From: JASSUD01 sp031963405 | GTDB lineage: Bacteria > Pseudomonadota > Gammaproteobacteria > Burkholderiales > Burkholderiaceae | Reading direction: 5' to 3' | Length of the DNA stretch: 64,000 bases | Assembly: GCA_031963405.1 (NCBI GenBank) | Contig: JASSUJ010000001.1 | Location: 620,001 to 684,000 of the forward strand | Shown here: piece by piece, positions 42,073 to 51,212 of the stretch | Layout of the letters: every line of letters starts with the position of its first letter | Numbering within the stretch: position 1 is the first letter of the stretch | Made by a program: the position numbers and the translations under genes | Notes under the pieces: model-generated | Seen by the model: the letters and a program-made list of their open reading frames with translations, nothing else | The model's database searches: none | What the model was told of the DNA's origin: nothing

Positions 42073-43119
42073 GTGGATAAACCCATCGATATTGCTACTG
42101 TGCGTGATTTTCTGCTGGGTTTACAGCAGCGCATCGTAGATACGTTAACGCAGCTTGATGGAAAATCTTTTACGCGGGATGCATGGCAAAAGCCTGCTAG
42201 CGAGCAGCTTTCTGGAGATGGTCTATCGTGCGTTATAGAGCAAGGCAATTTGTTTGAGCGCGGTGGCGTCAATTTCTCCCACGTGCGCGGCAATAAGCTA
42301 CCAAGTGCAGCCACGGCCGCCCGCCCTCACCTAATTGGCTGCGGCTTTGAAGCCCTAGGTGTATCGCTCGTGCTGCATCCGAGAAATCCATATTGCCCAA
42401 CGGTGCATATGAATGTGCGCATGCTTATCGCGACCGCTAAAGGCTTACCCGTCTCTGCTAACGCGCAGCCCCTCGCTGGAGATTGGCATACACAAAAAAT
42501 GACACAGCATGCCCGCTGCGAAGATGCCAGCCTTTCTATGTCTTCTTATGGCGCAGATGAAACCGCCTCGGACGAGCCGGTTTTTTGGTTTGGCGGTGGC
42601 ATGGATCTGACACCTTATTATGGCTTTATGGAAGATGCGCGGCATTTTCACCAAATCTGCCATGATGCACTTGCGCCATTTGGCGCAGCGTTATATCCGC
42701 GTTTTAAGCGTTGGTGCGACGAATATTTTTTTCTCAAACACCGCCACGAGCCACGTGGCATCGGCGGAATTTTCTACGATGATTTTGCTGAGCTTGGGTT
42801 TACTCGCAGCCTAGCCATGATGCAAAGCGTTGGCGAAGCTTTCCTTAAAGCTTATCAACCGATTATCGAAAAGCGTCGTGATTTACCTTTTGGGGAACGC
42901 GAACGAGAATTCCAATCTTACCGACGCGGACGCTATGCTGAATTTAATCTAGCCTTAGACCGCGGCACCTTATTTGGCTTACAAAGCGGTGGGCGCACTG
43001 AATCAATTCTGATGTCTTTACCCCCAGTGGCAACCTGGCGCTACGATTGGAAACCAGAGCCCAACTCACCCGAGGCGCAGCTTTATACAGATTTTCTAGT
43101 CGCACGCGATTGGCTTTAG
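42073..43119 (+). CDS. hemF: Oxygen-dependent coproporphyrinogen III oxidase, with an internal insertion
   Basis: The start is GTG at 42073, matching the family N-terminus. The enzyme decarboxylates coproporphyrinogen III to protoporphyrinogen IX using O2. Family motifs: GGVNFSHVRGNKLPSAATAARP, MGVSLVLHPRNPYCPTVHMNVR, WFGGGMDLTPYYGF, HRHEPRGIGGIFYDD, YRRGRYAEFNLALDRGTLFGLQSGGRTESILMSLPP. The protein has 348 residues, whereas the family usually has about 300. About 44 extra residues (124-167, containing GDWHTQKMTQHARCEDASLSMS) lie between MNVRMLIATAK and DEPVFWFGGG, where homologues have a short loop. The frame and all motifs are intact, so the enzyme is probably active. Confidence 0.95.
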   Translation: MDKPIDIATVRDFLLGLQQRIVDTLTQLDGKSFTRDAWQKPASEQLSGDGLSCVIEQGNLFERGGVNFSHVRGNKLPSAATAARPHLIGCGFEALGVSLVLHPRNPYCPTVHMNVRMLIATAKGLPVSANAQPLAGDWHTQKMTQHARCEDASLSMSSYGADETASDEPVFWFGGGMDLTPYYGFMEDARHFHQICHDALAPFGAALYPRFKRWCDEYFFLKHRHEPRGIGGIFYDDFAELGFTRSLAMMQSVGEAFLKAYQPIIEKRRDLPFGEREREFQSYRRGRYAEFNLALDRGTLFGLQSGGRTESILMSLPPVATWRYDWKPEPNSPEAQLYTDFLVARDWL

Positions 43120-43208
43120 GAATGAATTGCACGGCATGACGGATTTATCCATCGAGAATGAGTCAATTTGAAACAAGAGATAAAACTTCTCATTTTTTCT
43201 AGCGTTCT

Positions 43209-43886
43209 ATGCACATTGGCATTTTAGGCGGTACTTTTGACCCCATTCACGAAGGGCATTTGGCGCTAGCGCGGCGCTTTGCTGAGCTATTACAGTTAAC
43301 CGAGCTAATTTTATTACCAGCAGGTCAGCCCTGGCAAAAATCAAATATTTCGAGTGCACGCCATCGTCTTATGATGACCCGACTGGCCGCTAAAGAGCTT
43401 AATTTTTCAAACACCTTTGCAAACACTTCTGTCAGCGTCGCTACTGACGAAATTGAACGCAGTGGTCCAACTTTTACGCTTGATACGCTGATGGCGTGGC
43501 GCAAACGTATTGGTCCCCAGGCATCGTTGACCCTACTTATGGGTAATGATCAGCTGTGTCGACTCAATACCTGGCATAATTGGCGCAGCTTATTTGATTA
43601 TGCTCATTTAGGCGTAGGATTACGGCCAGGTTTTACGCTCGCATCGGCGCCACCTGAGATCGCAGATGAAATCGCTATACGCGCAAGCACTAACGCTCAA
43701 CTCCATGCACAGCCTCAAGGCTTAATTTTGCTGGATACGATGCTAACGCCTGATATTTCTTCGACGCATATTCGCCAAATCACCGCACATACGCCTGTAC
43801 ACAATCCAACGCATAATCAAACCGTATATAACGTGCCCCAAGCGGTTTGGCGATATATTCGTCGCTACCGCCTCTACCAAAGTTGA
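43209..43886 (+). CDS. nadD: Nicotinate-nucleotide adenylyltransferase
   Basis: The 225-residue enzyme transfers AMP from ATP to nicotinate mononucleotide in NAD synthesis. The N-terminal nucleotidyltransferase motif MHIGILGGTFDPIHEGHLALA contains the GGTFDPxHxGH signature. PAGQPWQKS, the MGNDQLCRLNTWHNWRSLFDYAHLGVGLRPG region and the C-terminal ISSTHIRQ motif (ISSTxIR) complete the family. A His/Asn-rich stretch (HTPVHNPTHNQTVYN) lies near the end. rsfS begins three bases after the stop, so the two are coupled. Confidence 0.96.
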   Translation: MHIGILGGTFDPIHEGHLALARRFAELLQLTELILLPAGQPWQKSNISSARHRLMMTRLAAKELNFSNTFANTSVSVATDEIERSGPTFTLDTLMAWRKRIGPQASLTLLMGNDQLCRLNTWHNWRSLFDYAHLGVGLRPGFTLASAPPEIADEIAIRASTNAQLHAQPQGLILLDTMLTPDISSTHIRQITAHTPVHNPTHNQTVYNVPQAVWRYIRRYRLYQS

Positions 43887-43888
43887 CT

Positions 43889-44251
43889 ATGGATCTTAGC
43901 AAACTACAACGCGCTATTCTCGACGGCCTCGAAGAAGCCAAAGCGCAAGACATTCAAGTATTTAATACCACGCATTTAAGCGAATTATTCGACTGTGTAG
44001 TCGTCGCAGGTGGCACTTCAAATCGACAAACAAGAGCACTCGCCTCCCACGTACGCAGCAAAGTGAAGGAAGCAGGCTTTGACGTTATTGGCACTGAAGG
44101 GGAAGAAAATGGCGAGTGGGTACTCGTCGATTGCGTCTACGCTATCGTGCATATTTTGCAGCCTGCCATGCGGCAACATTACAACCTAGAGGAACTCTGG
44201 GGCGATAAGCCGGTGCCAGTTAAACTCGCCGAGGCTCGCGAATCTAACTAA
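43889..44251 (+). CDS. rsfS: Ribosome silencing factor RsfS (YbeB)
   Basis: The ATG at 43889 lies three bases after the nadD stop and gives 120 residues, close to the usual length. Family features: LQRAILDGLEEAKAQDIQVFNTTHLSELFDCVVVAGGTSNRQTRALASHVRSKVKEAGFDVIGTEGEENGEWVLVDCVYAIVHILQPAMRQHYNLEELWGD shows the full RsfS domain. It binds ribosomal protein L14 and blocks subunit joining during starvation. In Burkholderia and relatives rlmH and maf follow; here rng follows after 30 bases, so both are absent from this locus. Confidence 0.96.
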   Translation: MDLSKLQRAILDGLEEAKAQDIQVFNTTHLSELFDCVVVAGGTSNRQTRALASHVRSKVKEAGFDVIGTEGEENGEWVLVDCVYAIVHILQPAMRQHYNLEELWGDKPVPVKLAEARESN

Positions 44252-44280
44252 TAAGTGCCTGAGCGTGCTTAGGCGGTGCC

Positions 44281-45792
44281 ATGAACGAAGAAATTCTCAT
44301 TAATGTCACGCCCCAGGAAACTCGCATTGCCCTTGTCCAGCATGGCGGCGCTCAGGAATTACATATCGAGCGCACGCCAACTTCAGGCCTGGCAAGCGAG
44401 CAAGGCCTAGTGGGCAACCTTTATCTTGGCAAAGTAATACGAGTTGTGCCGGGAATGCAGGCTGCCTTTCTTGATATTGGCCTCGCCCGTACGGCTTTTT
44501 TGCAAGCTGATGATCTCTGGCACCCTCTTCTTTCTAAGACCAATATTGCTAGCCACTCATCGACTCAGCAGCAACCGCCCATTGAAGAAACGCTATTTGT
44601 CGGCCAAACCCTGCTCGTACAAGTTATTAAAGACCCACTCGGGACAAAAGGCGCCAGGCTCTCAACCCGGCTTAGCTTAGCTGGGCGCTGGCTAGTCTAT
44701 TTACCTCGTGAAGCGACGCTTGGCGTGTCGCAAAAAATTAGCGACTCGGCGCAGCGCAAAGCATTGCGCGCCTGCTTAAAAGCCGCGCTACCGCCTGACG
44801 AGTCGGGTGGTTATCTGATACGCACCAGTGCAACAGAAGCACCCGCCGATGGGCTGGCCGACGATATTGTGCATCTGCGCCAACAATGGGCCACCGTTTG
44901 CGCACAAGCACAACGTCTACCTGCGCCGGCTTTGCTGTATCAAGAGATCAATTTAGCGCAACGCGTACTGCGCGATATGGCAAGCGATAACACAACGCAG
45001 ATTTCAATCGACTGCCCCAAAACCTTCCAACAGCTGAGCGAATTCGCCGCTGTCTTTGCGCCTAATCTGCAAGCCAAACTGCATCACTATGCACAAGCCA
45101 AACCAATCTTTGAGCACTACGCTATCGAAGCTGATCTTCAACTAGCGTTGGAAAAGCGCGTAGCCCTCAAATCTGGCGGCTATCTGATCATTGAGCAAAC
45201 TGAGGCCATGGCAATCATTGATGTCAATACTGGTAACTGCACGGATGCACGTACCAGCGCTCAGACGATCCTTACTACCAATTTAGAGGCAGCGAACACA
45301 CTAGCGCAGCAAGTACGACTACGTAATCTAGGTGGGATCATCGTCGTCGATTTTATCGATATGCCAAACCCGGCTCATCGCAACGCTGTGCTTACCGCAT
45401 TAAAAGAGGCGCTCGCCAGCGACCGCGTGCCTTTCTCAGTTAGTCCCTTTTCTGCCTTTGGCCTAGTCGAAATCACGCGTAAGCGTACTCGCGCCTCACT
45501 TAGCGCTATCCTTTGCGAAGATTGCCCTACCTGCCACGGCAACGGGCAGATAAAGACGCAACGCACCATCTGTTATGAAATATTGCGGGAAATTTTAAAC
45601 TCAGCGCGACAAACTAATTCAAACACTTTGCGCGTTTTTGCCGCACCCGTCATCATTGAACTTTTGCTTGCAGAAGAGTCTGTACATCTTGCACAGATGC
45701 GCGATTTAATTGGTAAACCGGTATCACTACAAAGCGTGGCGCAGTTTCATCAAGGACAATATGAAGTGGTGCCACTTAGCGACGAGCGCTGA
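44281..45792 (+). CDS. rng: Ribonuclease G
   Basis: The 503-residue protein is an RNase E/G family endonuclease that matures 16S rRNA 5' ends and helps mRNA decay. The S1 domain is near the start (LVGNLYLGKVIRVVPGMQAAFLDIGLARTAFLQADDL). The catalytic Asp residues lie in AIIDVNTGNCT and GIIVVDFIDM. The zinc-link CPTCHGNGQIKTQRTICYEI follows the DNase-I-like domain, and the C-terminus is short as in RNase G and unlike RNase E. A polar insert around SKTNIASHSSTQQQPPIEE lengthens the S1 domain slightly. It is the last gene of the hemF-nadD-rsfS-rng series. Confidence 0.96.
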   Translation: MNEEILINVTPQETRIALVQHGGAQELHIERTPTSGLASEQGLVGNLYLGKVIRVVPGMQAAFLDIGLARTAFLQADDLWHPLLSKTNIASHSSTQQQPPIEETLFVGQTLLVQVIKDPLGTKGARLSTRLSLAGRWLVYLPREATLGVSQKISDSAQRKALRACLKAALPPDESGGYLIRTSATEAPADGLADDIVHLRQQWATVCAQAQRLPAPALLYQEINLAQRVLRDMASDNTTQISIDCPKTFQQLSEFAAVFAPNLQAKLHHYAQAKPIFEHYAIEADLQLALEKRVALKSGGYLIIEQTEAMAIIDVNTGNCTDARTSAQTILTTNLEAANTLAQQVRLRNLGGIIVVDFIDMPNPAHRNAVLTALKEALASDRVPFSVSPFSAFGLVEITRKRTRASLSAILCEDCPTCHGNGQIKTQRTICYEILREILNSARQTNSNTLRVFAAPVIIELLLAEESVHLAQMRDLIGKPVSLQSVAQFHQGQYEVVPLSDER

Positions 45793-46165
45793 CTTCATTT
45801 CTTTTTAGGGGCCTCAGCCTGTATTGTCTGATTGCCATTGCACGTTCGTACTCGTCAATCTTCTGCGAGATCGCAGCGAGGTACAAATCATCCTCATAAC
45901 CAGAATATTGGGTAACAGCTATCCTTTTAACTGCCTTGATCTCATGGATAACCGAATTGGTGACGCTGGCCAGTGGTGTATTCCCGAGCTGCTTATATTG
46001 AATTTTAATGCCTTGTCAGAAAGGCTTTGAACAGATTCGTCAATCTAGCCATTTCTTCGCTGTTATTACATAAAAACTTCTCTGCTTTCCTATGATGAAT
46101 TGATTCCTGGATTGGAGAGCTGTTATTTGTTTAACGCAAATTGAATACACAAAAGAGGAGAAGCC
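45793..46165. other. Spacer between rng and a coiled-coil orphan gene
   Basis: No gene is convincing; a 68-codon frame on the plus strand lacks a family match. GGCTTTGAACAGATTCG near 46022 matches the end of the second repeat type (14320, 40540). The rest is featureless. Confidence 0.4.
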
Positions 46166-46876
46166 ATGCTTGGAAGCATATTAAGCCATGTTCGACGCGA
46201 AACTTCTGATACAACAACAAGGCAAACAACAGGGGCAACTTCCCTCTCTCGATTCAGCACACGTGTCACAGCAGGCTGTAGGACGTTGGTGGGCGTACCT
46301 CAGCGTTTGAAAGAAATGGCTACGCAAAAGAAAAAGACCGAAAAACCTGGCTTAGACGTGAATAAAGCAGGAGTTGTCACTAATAAACCGATAAGACAAA
46401 CAACATCATCTTTTTGCTATCCCGGATCATCAGGGAAGAGCCAAGTTCAGCCGGATTCCGCCTTTCAGAAGCAAATCAATAGCGCGCAAAGTACGTTCCC
46501 TCTCCTCGATAGGCCTCCTGTTGGTGGAAGCTTTAGCATGCGACTAGAAGACATACTAGAAGACATAATAGGCTCTAATGATGCTCTGCCCCTTGCGAAA
46601 CGGTATCAGAAGGATTTGAAACAGCAAATGGAAGATTTGGAACAACAAATGGAAGATTCGGAACAGCATGTGAAAGATTTGAAACAGTATGTGGAAGATT
46701 CAAAACAACTCCACATGGATTTGCAGCAGAATGAGAGGGAACGTCAACGATTAATCTGCTTATCTAAAGATATGGAGGACCGTTTAAAACTACTACAATC
46801 CAAAACTTCTGAGTTTCTGAGTTCGAACAAGCCTCGGCTCGCTAAGCATTCTTTTAATGATTCTATAAAAACTTGA
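46166..46876 (+). CDS. Orphan coiled-coil hypothetical protein
   Basis: The 236-residue protein starts at an ATG preceded by GAGGAG. I do not recognise it. Residues 1-125 are polar and Thr/Ser/Lys-rich, with no signal or membrane segment. From about 148 to 190 there is a heptad-like tandem repeat of about seven residues (KQQMEDLE, QQMEDSE, QHVKDLK, QYVEDSK, QLHMDLQ), a regular coiled coil with internal duplication, and then a basic region. It stands alone between rng and msbA. The tandem repeat at DNA level (AGCAAATGGAAGATTTGGAAC-like units) suggests recent expansion. Confidence 0.65.
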   Translation: MLGSILSHVRRETSDTTTRQTTGATSLSRFSTRVTAGCRTLVGVPQRLKEMATQKKKTEKPGLDVNKAGVVTNKPIRQTTSSFCYPGSSGKSQVQPDSAFQKQINSAQSTFPLLDRPPVGGSFSMRLEDILEDIIGSNDALPLAKRYQKDLKQQMEDLEQQMEDSEQHVKDLKQYVEDSKQLHMDLQQNERERQRLICLSKDMEDRLKLLQSKTSEFLSSNKPRLAKHSFNDSIKT

Positions 46877-46984
46877 TATAGCTTAATACACAGTAAAAGG
46901 TAAGAAGGCTGCCCAGCATGGAACATAATGGCCGAGCTAATAGCATAAAAGCCGCGCTGCAGCTTCTTTTCATTCGTAGTTCTT

Positions 46985-47026
46985 AGAGCCTATTCACGAT
47001 CTTTCTAAAAGGTCGTGATAGGCTCT
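46985..47026. terminator. Bidirectional hairpin between the coiled-coil gene and msbA
   Basis: AGAGCCTATTCACGATCT faces AGGTCGTGATAGGCTCT around a short A-rich loop, between two convergent genes. A T-rich stretch follows on the right. Likely terminator; the arms also resemble the ends of the second repeat type. Confidence 0.6.
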
Positions 47027-47031
47027 TATCT

Positions 47032-48882
47032 TTATTTCGATTGAAGCTGATGGAGACGGGCATATAACCCCTGCTTACTGAGTAGCTCAACATGGCTACC
47101 TTGCTCAACGATGCGCCCTTCATCTAGCACCACAATACGGTTTGCTCGCTCAATCGTAGAAAGCCGATGCGCTATCACCAGCGTAGTGCGACCTTGCATT
47201 AAAGTTTCGAGCGCAGCCTGCACATGACGTTCCGATTCAGCGTCAAGCGCTGAGGTTGCCTCGTCTAGAATCAAAATCGGTGCATTTTTGTAAATTGCAC
47301 GTGCAATCGCCAGCCGCTGCCGCTGCCCCCCTGACAATCTCATTCCATTTTTGCCAACTAAAGTATCGATTCCTTCAGGCAGTGCCGCGATCATCCCAGT
47401 TAAATGAGCGCTAGCTAAGGCTTGCTGAACTTTGGCGCGGTCAATCTCCTGCCCATAGTCTTGGCCGTAAGCCACATTGGCTGCGATTGAGTCATGAAAC
47501 AGCACAACATCTTGACCAACAAATGCAATTTGACGGCGCAAATCAGCAAGTTGGTAATCATTAAGCGCAATGTCATCTAATAAAATTTGGCCGCCAGTTG
47601 GATCGAAAAAACGGGGCATTAAGCTCGCCAGGGTGGACTTGCCGCTGCCTGATGGCCCAACTAATGCCACCATTTCACCCGGCTCAATCACAAGCGAGAT
47701 ACCTGAGAGGGTTGGCAGTAATGCCGTAGCGGCTGCTGTAGTGGATGATTTGCTGGATGGCACTACCGAAGGTGTTTGTGATCCATAGCTGAAATGGACC
47801 TGTTGAAACTCAATTTTGCCGTGCGCGTGCAGCAAGGGTTGCGAGCCACCCTTTGGTTCAACCATCGGCTGATCGATTAAGCCGAAAATCAACTCCGCTG
47901 CCGTTATCCCACGCTGTAGCGGCTGATTCACATCTATCAGATGTTTTAGCGGAGAAATAATCAATAGCATGGACGTGACAAAAGCCACAAAGCCACCGAC
48001 CGTAGTTTGATCTGCCGCTGATTGCAAAACCGCTAAGGTAATCACAATAGCCAGCGCAAATGAAGCGAGAAATTGCGTGAGTGGCTGCGCGAGGCCACCA
48101 AAAATTGTCATACGCATTGAGTAGCCACGCAGACGGCGACTCATAGCAGAGAAACGTTCTAGCTCATAAGGCTCGCCGTTATGCACTTTAACGACTTTAT
48201 AACCGGCTACCGTTTCTTCAACGATATAAGACAGTTCATTGGTGAGCATTTGATGCTCACGATTTAAGCGCCGCAGACGTCGGTTAATTCTGCCAACGAG
48301 CCAACCTATCACGGGCAAAATCATCGCGACCACTAAGGTAAGCCGCCAATTAAGATAAAGCAGATAGCCAAGCAAAAAGCACACGGTGAGCGAATCACGT
48401 AAGAGTGTGACCATCACATTGGTGAGCGCATTCAGCACTTGGCTCACTTCAAAAACCATGGCGTTAATGAGTGTGCTAGCCGTTTCACGCTGAAAAAAAG
48501 TAGCGCTAGATTGCAGCACACGCTCAAACATTTGCAAGCGCAAAGTGAGCAAGATGCGATTTGACAACCAAGCCAACAAATAGTTAGACGCGTATTGAGC
48601 CACGCCTCGCATGAGGGCTAGGCCAATCACTGCTAGCGGAATCAGTCGTTTGAGCTGAGATGTCTGACCTTTAGTGCCAAAACCTTGATCCAACAAAGGC
48701 TTAAGGAGCGCCGGAATACCCGCCTCACTCGCCGCGACCAGACCCATCGCGAGAATAGCGCACAGTACTGCCCATAAATGCGGCTTCAAGTAGCGCCACA
48801 GGCGTTTAAGCACCACAGGCATCTCAGATGCTTTGGCGAGCGTGGAAAGGGAGGACTGGGGAAGCGAAAATGTTTTTTTCAT
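47032..48882 (-). CDS. msbA: Lipid A export ATP-binding/permease protein MsbA
   Basis: The 616-residue half-transporter flips lipid A-core across the inner membrane. Six membrane segments lie in residues 35-315. The nucleotide-binding domain has Walker A GPSGSGKST (409-417), the Q loop, signature LSGGQ (516-520), Walker B ILILDE (536-541) and the switch His in IAHRLSTI. It is a little longer than usual because residues 368-390 (SQTPSVVPSSKSSTTAAATALLPT) are inserted between FSYG and LSGISLVIEPGE at the start of the nucleotide-binding domain. It is divergent from the O-antigen ligase gene, 54 bases away, so both share a promoter region. Confidence 0.93.
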   Translation of the reverse strand: MKKTFSLPQSSLSTLAKASEMPVVLKRLWRYLKPHLWAVLCAILAMGLVAASEAGIPALLKPLLDQGFGTKGQTSQLKRLIPLAVIGLALMRGVAQYASNYLLAWLSNRILLTLRLQMFERVLQSSATFFQRETASTLINAMVFEVSQVLNALTNVMVTLLRDSLTVCFLLGYLLYLNWRLTLVVAMILPVIGWLVGRINRRLRRLNREHQMLTNELSYIVEETVAGYKVVKVHNGEPYELERFSAMSRRLRGYSMRMTIFGGLAQPLTQFLASFALAIVITLAVLQSAADQTTVGGFVAFVTSMLLIISPLKHLIDVNQPLQRGITAAELIFGLIDQPMVEPKGGSQPLLHAHGKIEFQQVHFSYGSQTPSVVPSSKSSTTAAATALLPTLSGISLVIEPGEMVALVGPSGSGKSTLASLMPRFFDPTGGQILLDDIALNDYQLADLRRQIAFVGQDVVLFHDSIAANVAYGQDYGQEIDRAKVQQALASAHLTGMIAALPEGIDTLVGKNGMRLSGGQRQRLAIARAIYKNAPILILDEATSALDAESERHVQAALETLMQGRTTLVIAHRLSTIERANRIVVLDEGRIVEQGSHVELLSKQGLYARLHQLQSK

Positions 48883-48936
48883 GACTTACGTTATACTGCA
48901 AATCACCTATATGTTCAGTGTTTTGGATTAATCCTA

Positions 48937-50298
48937 ATGATAGAAAAGCTATGTGCAAAATTACGGCACAGCCACCCCACGCTTACAACGCTTTCACCCC
49001 TCACAAATGAGGCAAGCAGTGCGCCGACCCAGTCTTTGAGCTCATATCCACTCGCTGCGGCACGGGCCTTTGCACTGCTCGCGTTGTGGTCAGTACCGTG
49101 CTCGACTGCACTGACCAATATTTCGATAATTCTTTTTACCCTTGCGGCTTTACTGGCACCAGAAGTATGGCGTAATGCACGCTTGATGCTGCGCCACCCG
49201 GTGAGCGTTGCCGCTATTTTACTGATGCTCGCGCTCACGCTGAGTTTGCTATATAGCGTAGCACCGCTCAGTGAAAGCGCAGCATGGCTGGCCAAATATC
49301 GAAAATTGCTTTTTATTCCCTTGCTTATCTTAGTCTTTCAAGGTGCTGACTTAGCCGAAACAGCCCGCCGCGGCTTGCTAGCTAGCGTGACCTTAGTTTT
49401 GCTACTCTCGACAGCCAATTACCTAGGCCTCACCGAGATCGGCCCTTTATACAACGCAAGCAACCCAGAAACGTATGCTTGGGTTTTCAAAAATCGCATT
49501 ACTGCAGGCCTTTTTTCGGCCTTGCTATTTAATGTGGTCATGAGCGCCGCTCTCACGGCTAAAAATATCCGTATCAAGATGGCCTACTACGGGCTAGCTT
49601 GGTTAGCGTTTGCAAATGTATTTGTGATGCTGCAAGGCCGTACTGGCCAAATCATGGTGGCGCTTTTACTCTTTTATCAAGCCATACATTTTGCTTGGCA
49701 TTATCGTCATAAAAGATTTTTTTCAGTCGCCCTACCCTTACTGATTTTGATCTTACCTTGTGTGGTACTGATTGGCTTTTCAGTACAGAAACAGGACAAT
49801 CGCCTGATGCACATCACAACTGAAATCAGCGATTCTCAGCAGCGTAATGCAATCACCTCGTCTGGCTTGCGGCTCGAATGGTATCGCAGAAGCCTCGGCT
49901 TTTTCACGCAAAGACCGATTTTGGGATACGGTGTAGGCGCTGTACAACAAGAATTCAAGTTACTGACGCAAAGCGGAAATTATGCAAATGATAAAACCAC
50001 TAACAACCCCCACAATCAATATCTTTTATTGGCTGTTGAGTTAGGGATAGTGGGTTTAGGCCTGTTTGCTAATCTGTTGTTTCAGATTGCCCGCGCAACA
50101 GCACGGCTGGCGCTGCCTGCGCGTGAGCTACTCGGCAGCTGGCTTTTCATGTTTGCGCTTGGGTGTTTAGTCAATTCTTTATTGCTTGATTTCTCTGAAG
50201 GCCATTTATTTGTACTGCTGAGCGGCATCTTGCTTGGCTGTACTAACTATGCAGGATCACAACATAAAAACATGCAACTAATTGGAGAAAAGTCTTGA
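48937..50298 (+). CDS. waaL: O-antigen ligase family protein
   Basis: The ATG at 48937 gives 453 residues; the open frame extends upstream but overlaps msbA on the other strand. It has about ten to twelve membrane segments and the Wzy/WaaL motifs: FVMLQGRTGQIMVALLLFY, the long periplasmic loop with RLEWYRRSLGFFTQRPILGYGVGAVQQEF, and NPHNQYLLLAVELGIVGLGLF, whose His is essential in WaaL. It transfers undecaprenyl-linked glycan to lipid A-core at the periplasmic face. The context, next to msbA and an LPS glycosyltransferase, supports ligase over O-antigen polymerase, but the two are not easily told apart. Confidence 0.82.
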   Translation: MIEKLCAKLRHSHPTLTTLSPLTNEASSAPTQSLSSYPLAAARAFALLALWSVPCSTALTNISIILFTLAALLAPEVWRNARLMLRHPVSVAAILLMLALTLSLLYSVAPLSESAAWLAKYRKLLFIPLLILVFQGADLAETARRGLLASVTLVLLLSTANYLGLTEIGPLYNASNPETYAWVFKNRITAGLFSALLFNVVMSAALTAKNIRIKMAYYGLAWLAFANVFVMLQGRTGQIMVALLLFYQAIHFAWHYRHKRFFSVALPLLILILPCVVLIGFSVQKQDNRLMHITTEISDSQQRNAITSSGLRLEWYRRSLGFFTQRPILGYGVGAVQQEFKLLTQSGNYANDKTTNNPHNQYLLLAVELGIVGLGLFANLLFQIARATARLALPARELLGSWLFMFALGCLVNSLLLDFSEGHLFVLLSGILLGCTNYAGSQHKNMQLIGEKS

Positions 50299-51077
50299 GC
50301 CGTGCCAGCCTAAGTTTGATTGTTGTTGCGCTAAATGAAGCACACGATATTCGTGAGTGCCTTGAGTCAGTGCGGGGGTTGGTTGATGAGATGATTGTCT
50401 TTGATTCTGGCAGTACTGATGGCACACAAGCGTTGTGTCGCAGCCTTGGGGCACGCGTGTTTGAAACTGACTGGCCGGGCGATGGCCAACAAAAAAATCG
50501 TGCCTTGGATCAAGCAAGCAGTGACTGGGTACTTTGCCTTGACGCAGATGAACGCCTCAGCCCTGAGTTACGTGCTGAAATCGAACATATTTTGACTCTC
50601 AGCAACACTGATGCTGCTTATGCGACACCCCGTCGCTCTAGCTTTTGTGGCCGTTTTATGAAGCATGCCGGATGGTGGCCTGACTACGTCAAACGCCTAT
50701 TTAAGCGTGACAGCGCGCGCTTTAGCGAGATGCGGGTTCACCCCAGTCTGATCGTTAAGGGGAAGCTCGGCAAACTTAAAGGGCCGATCATTCATATTTC
50801 CATTCCTGATTTACACGACGCGCTGGACAAAACCAATCTTTATTCCAGCGCTAGCGCTCAGACGCTCTTTGAGCAGGGCAAGCAAGCCTCACTACGTAAA
50901 GCGCTTGGGCATGGCCTATGGTCGTTTATCCGCACTTATTTTATGCGTCTCGGCTTTTTAGATGGTAAAGAAGGGCTAATGCTCGCCATCGCAAACGCGG
51001 AAGGCTCGTATTATCGCTATGTTAAGTTGATGATGATGCACCGCCAGGGGGAACGCCAAAACAACGCCAAACCTTAA
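50295..51077 (+). CDS. Family 2 glycosyltransferase (WaaE/KdtX-like)
   Basis: The 260-residue protein starts at TTG (50295), overlapping the previous stop as TTGA, with GGAGAAAAG upstream. The GT-A domain has SLIVVALNEAHDIRECLESVRGLVDEMIVFDSGSTDGTQ, then DWPGDGQQKNRALDQASSDWVLCLDADERLSPEL, with the DxD-like LDADE metal site. GWWPDYVKRLFKRDSARFSE and a C-terminal RTYFMRLGFLDGKEGLMLAIANAEGSYYRY follow, matching WaaE-type LPS inner-core glucosyltransferases. It works at the cytoplasmic face of the inner membrane. Coupling with the ligase gene supports a role in LPS core synthesis. The sugar is not certain. Confidence 0.85.
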   Translation: MSRASLSLIVVALNEAHDIRECLESVRGLVDEMIVFDSGSTDGTQALCRSLGARVFETDWPGDGQQKNRALDQASSDWVLCLDADERLSPELRAEIEHILTLSNTDAAYATPRRSSFCGRFMKHAGWWPDYVKRLFKRDSARFSEMRVHPSLIVKGKLGKLKGPIIHISIPDLHDALDKTNLYSSASAQTLFEQGKQASLRKALGHGLWSFIRTYFMRLGFLDGKEGLMLAIANAEGSYYRYVKLMMMHRQGERQNNAKP

Positions 51078-51141
51078 AGAAAATTTGGCTCAATAGACTA
51101 TTCAAAGTCTCAGAAAACAAAAATTAAAATCTTGTAGTCTG

Positions 51142-51172
51142 CATGTTGGGGTTTGCGCATCACCCCAACATG
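51142..51172. terminator. Bidirectional hairpin between glycosyltransferase and dnaE
   Basis: CATGTTGGGGT and ACCCCAACATG are exact complements around TTGCGCATC, between convergent genes. The ATGTTGGGGT arm is the same as in the hairpin after yebC, so it belongs to that dispersed terminator-like family. Confidence 0.65.
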
Positions 51173-51212
51173 ATCACCCCTCACCTCTTTAGCCGTCTTT
51201 TTGAGGCTTCTT

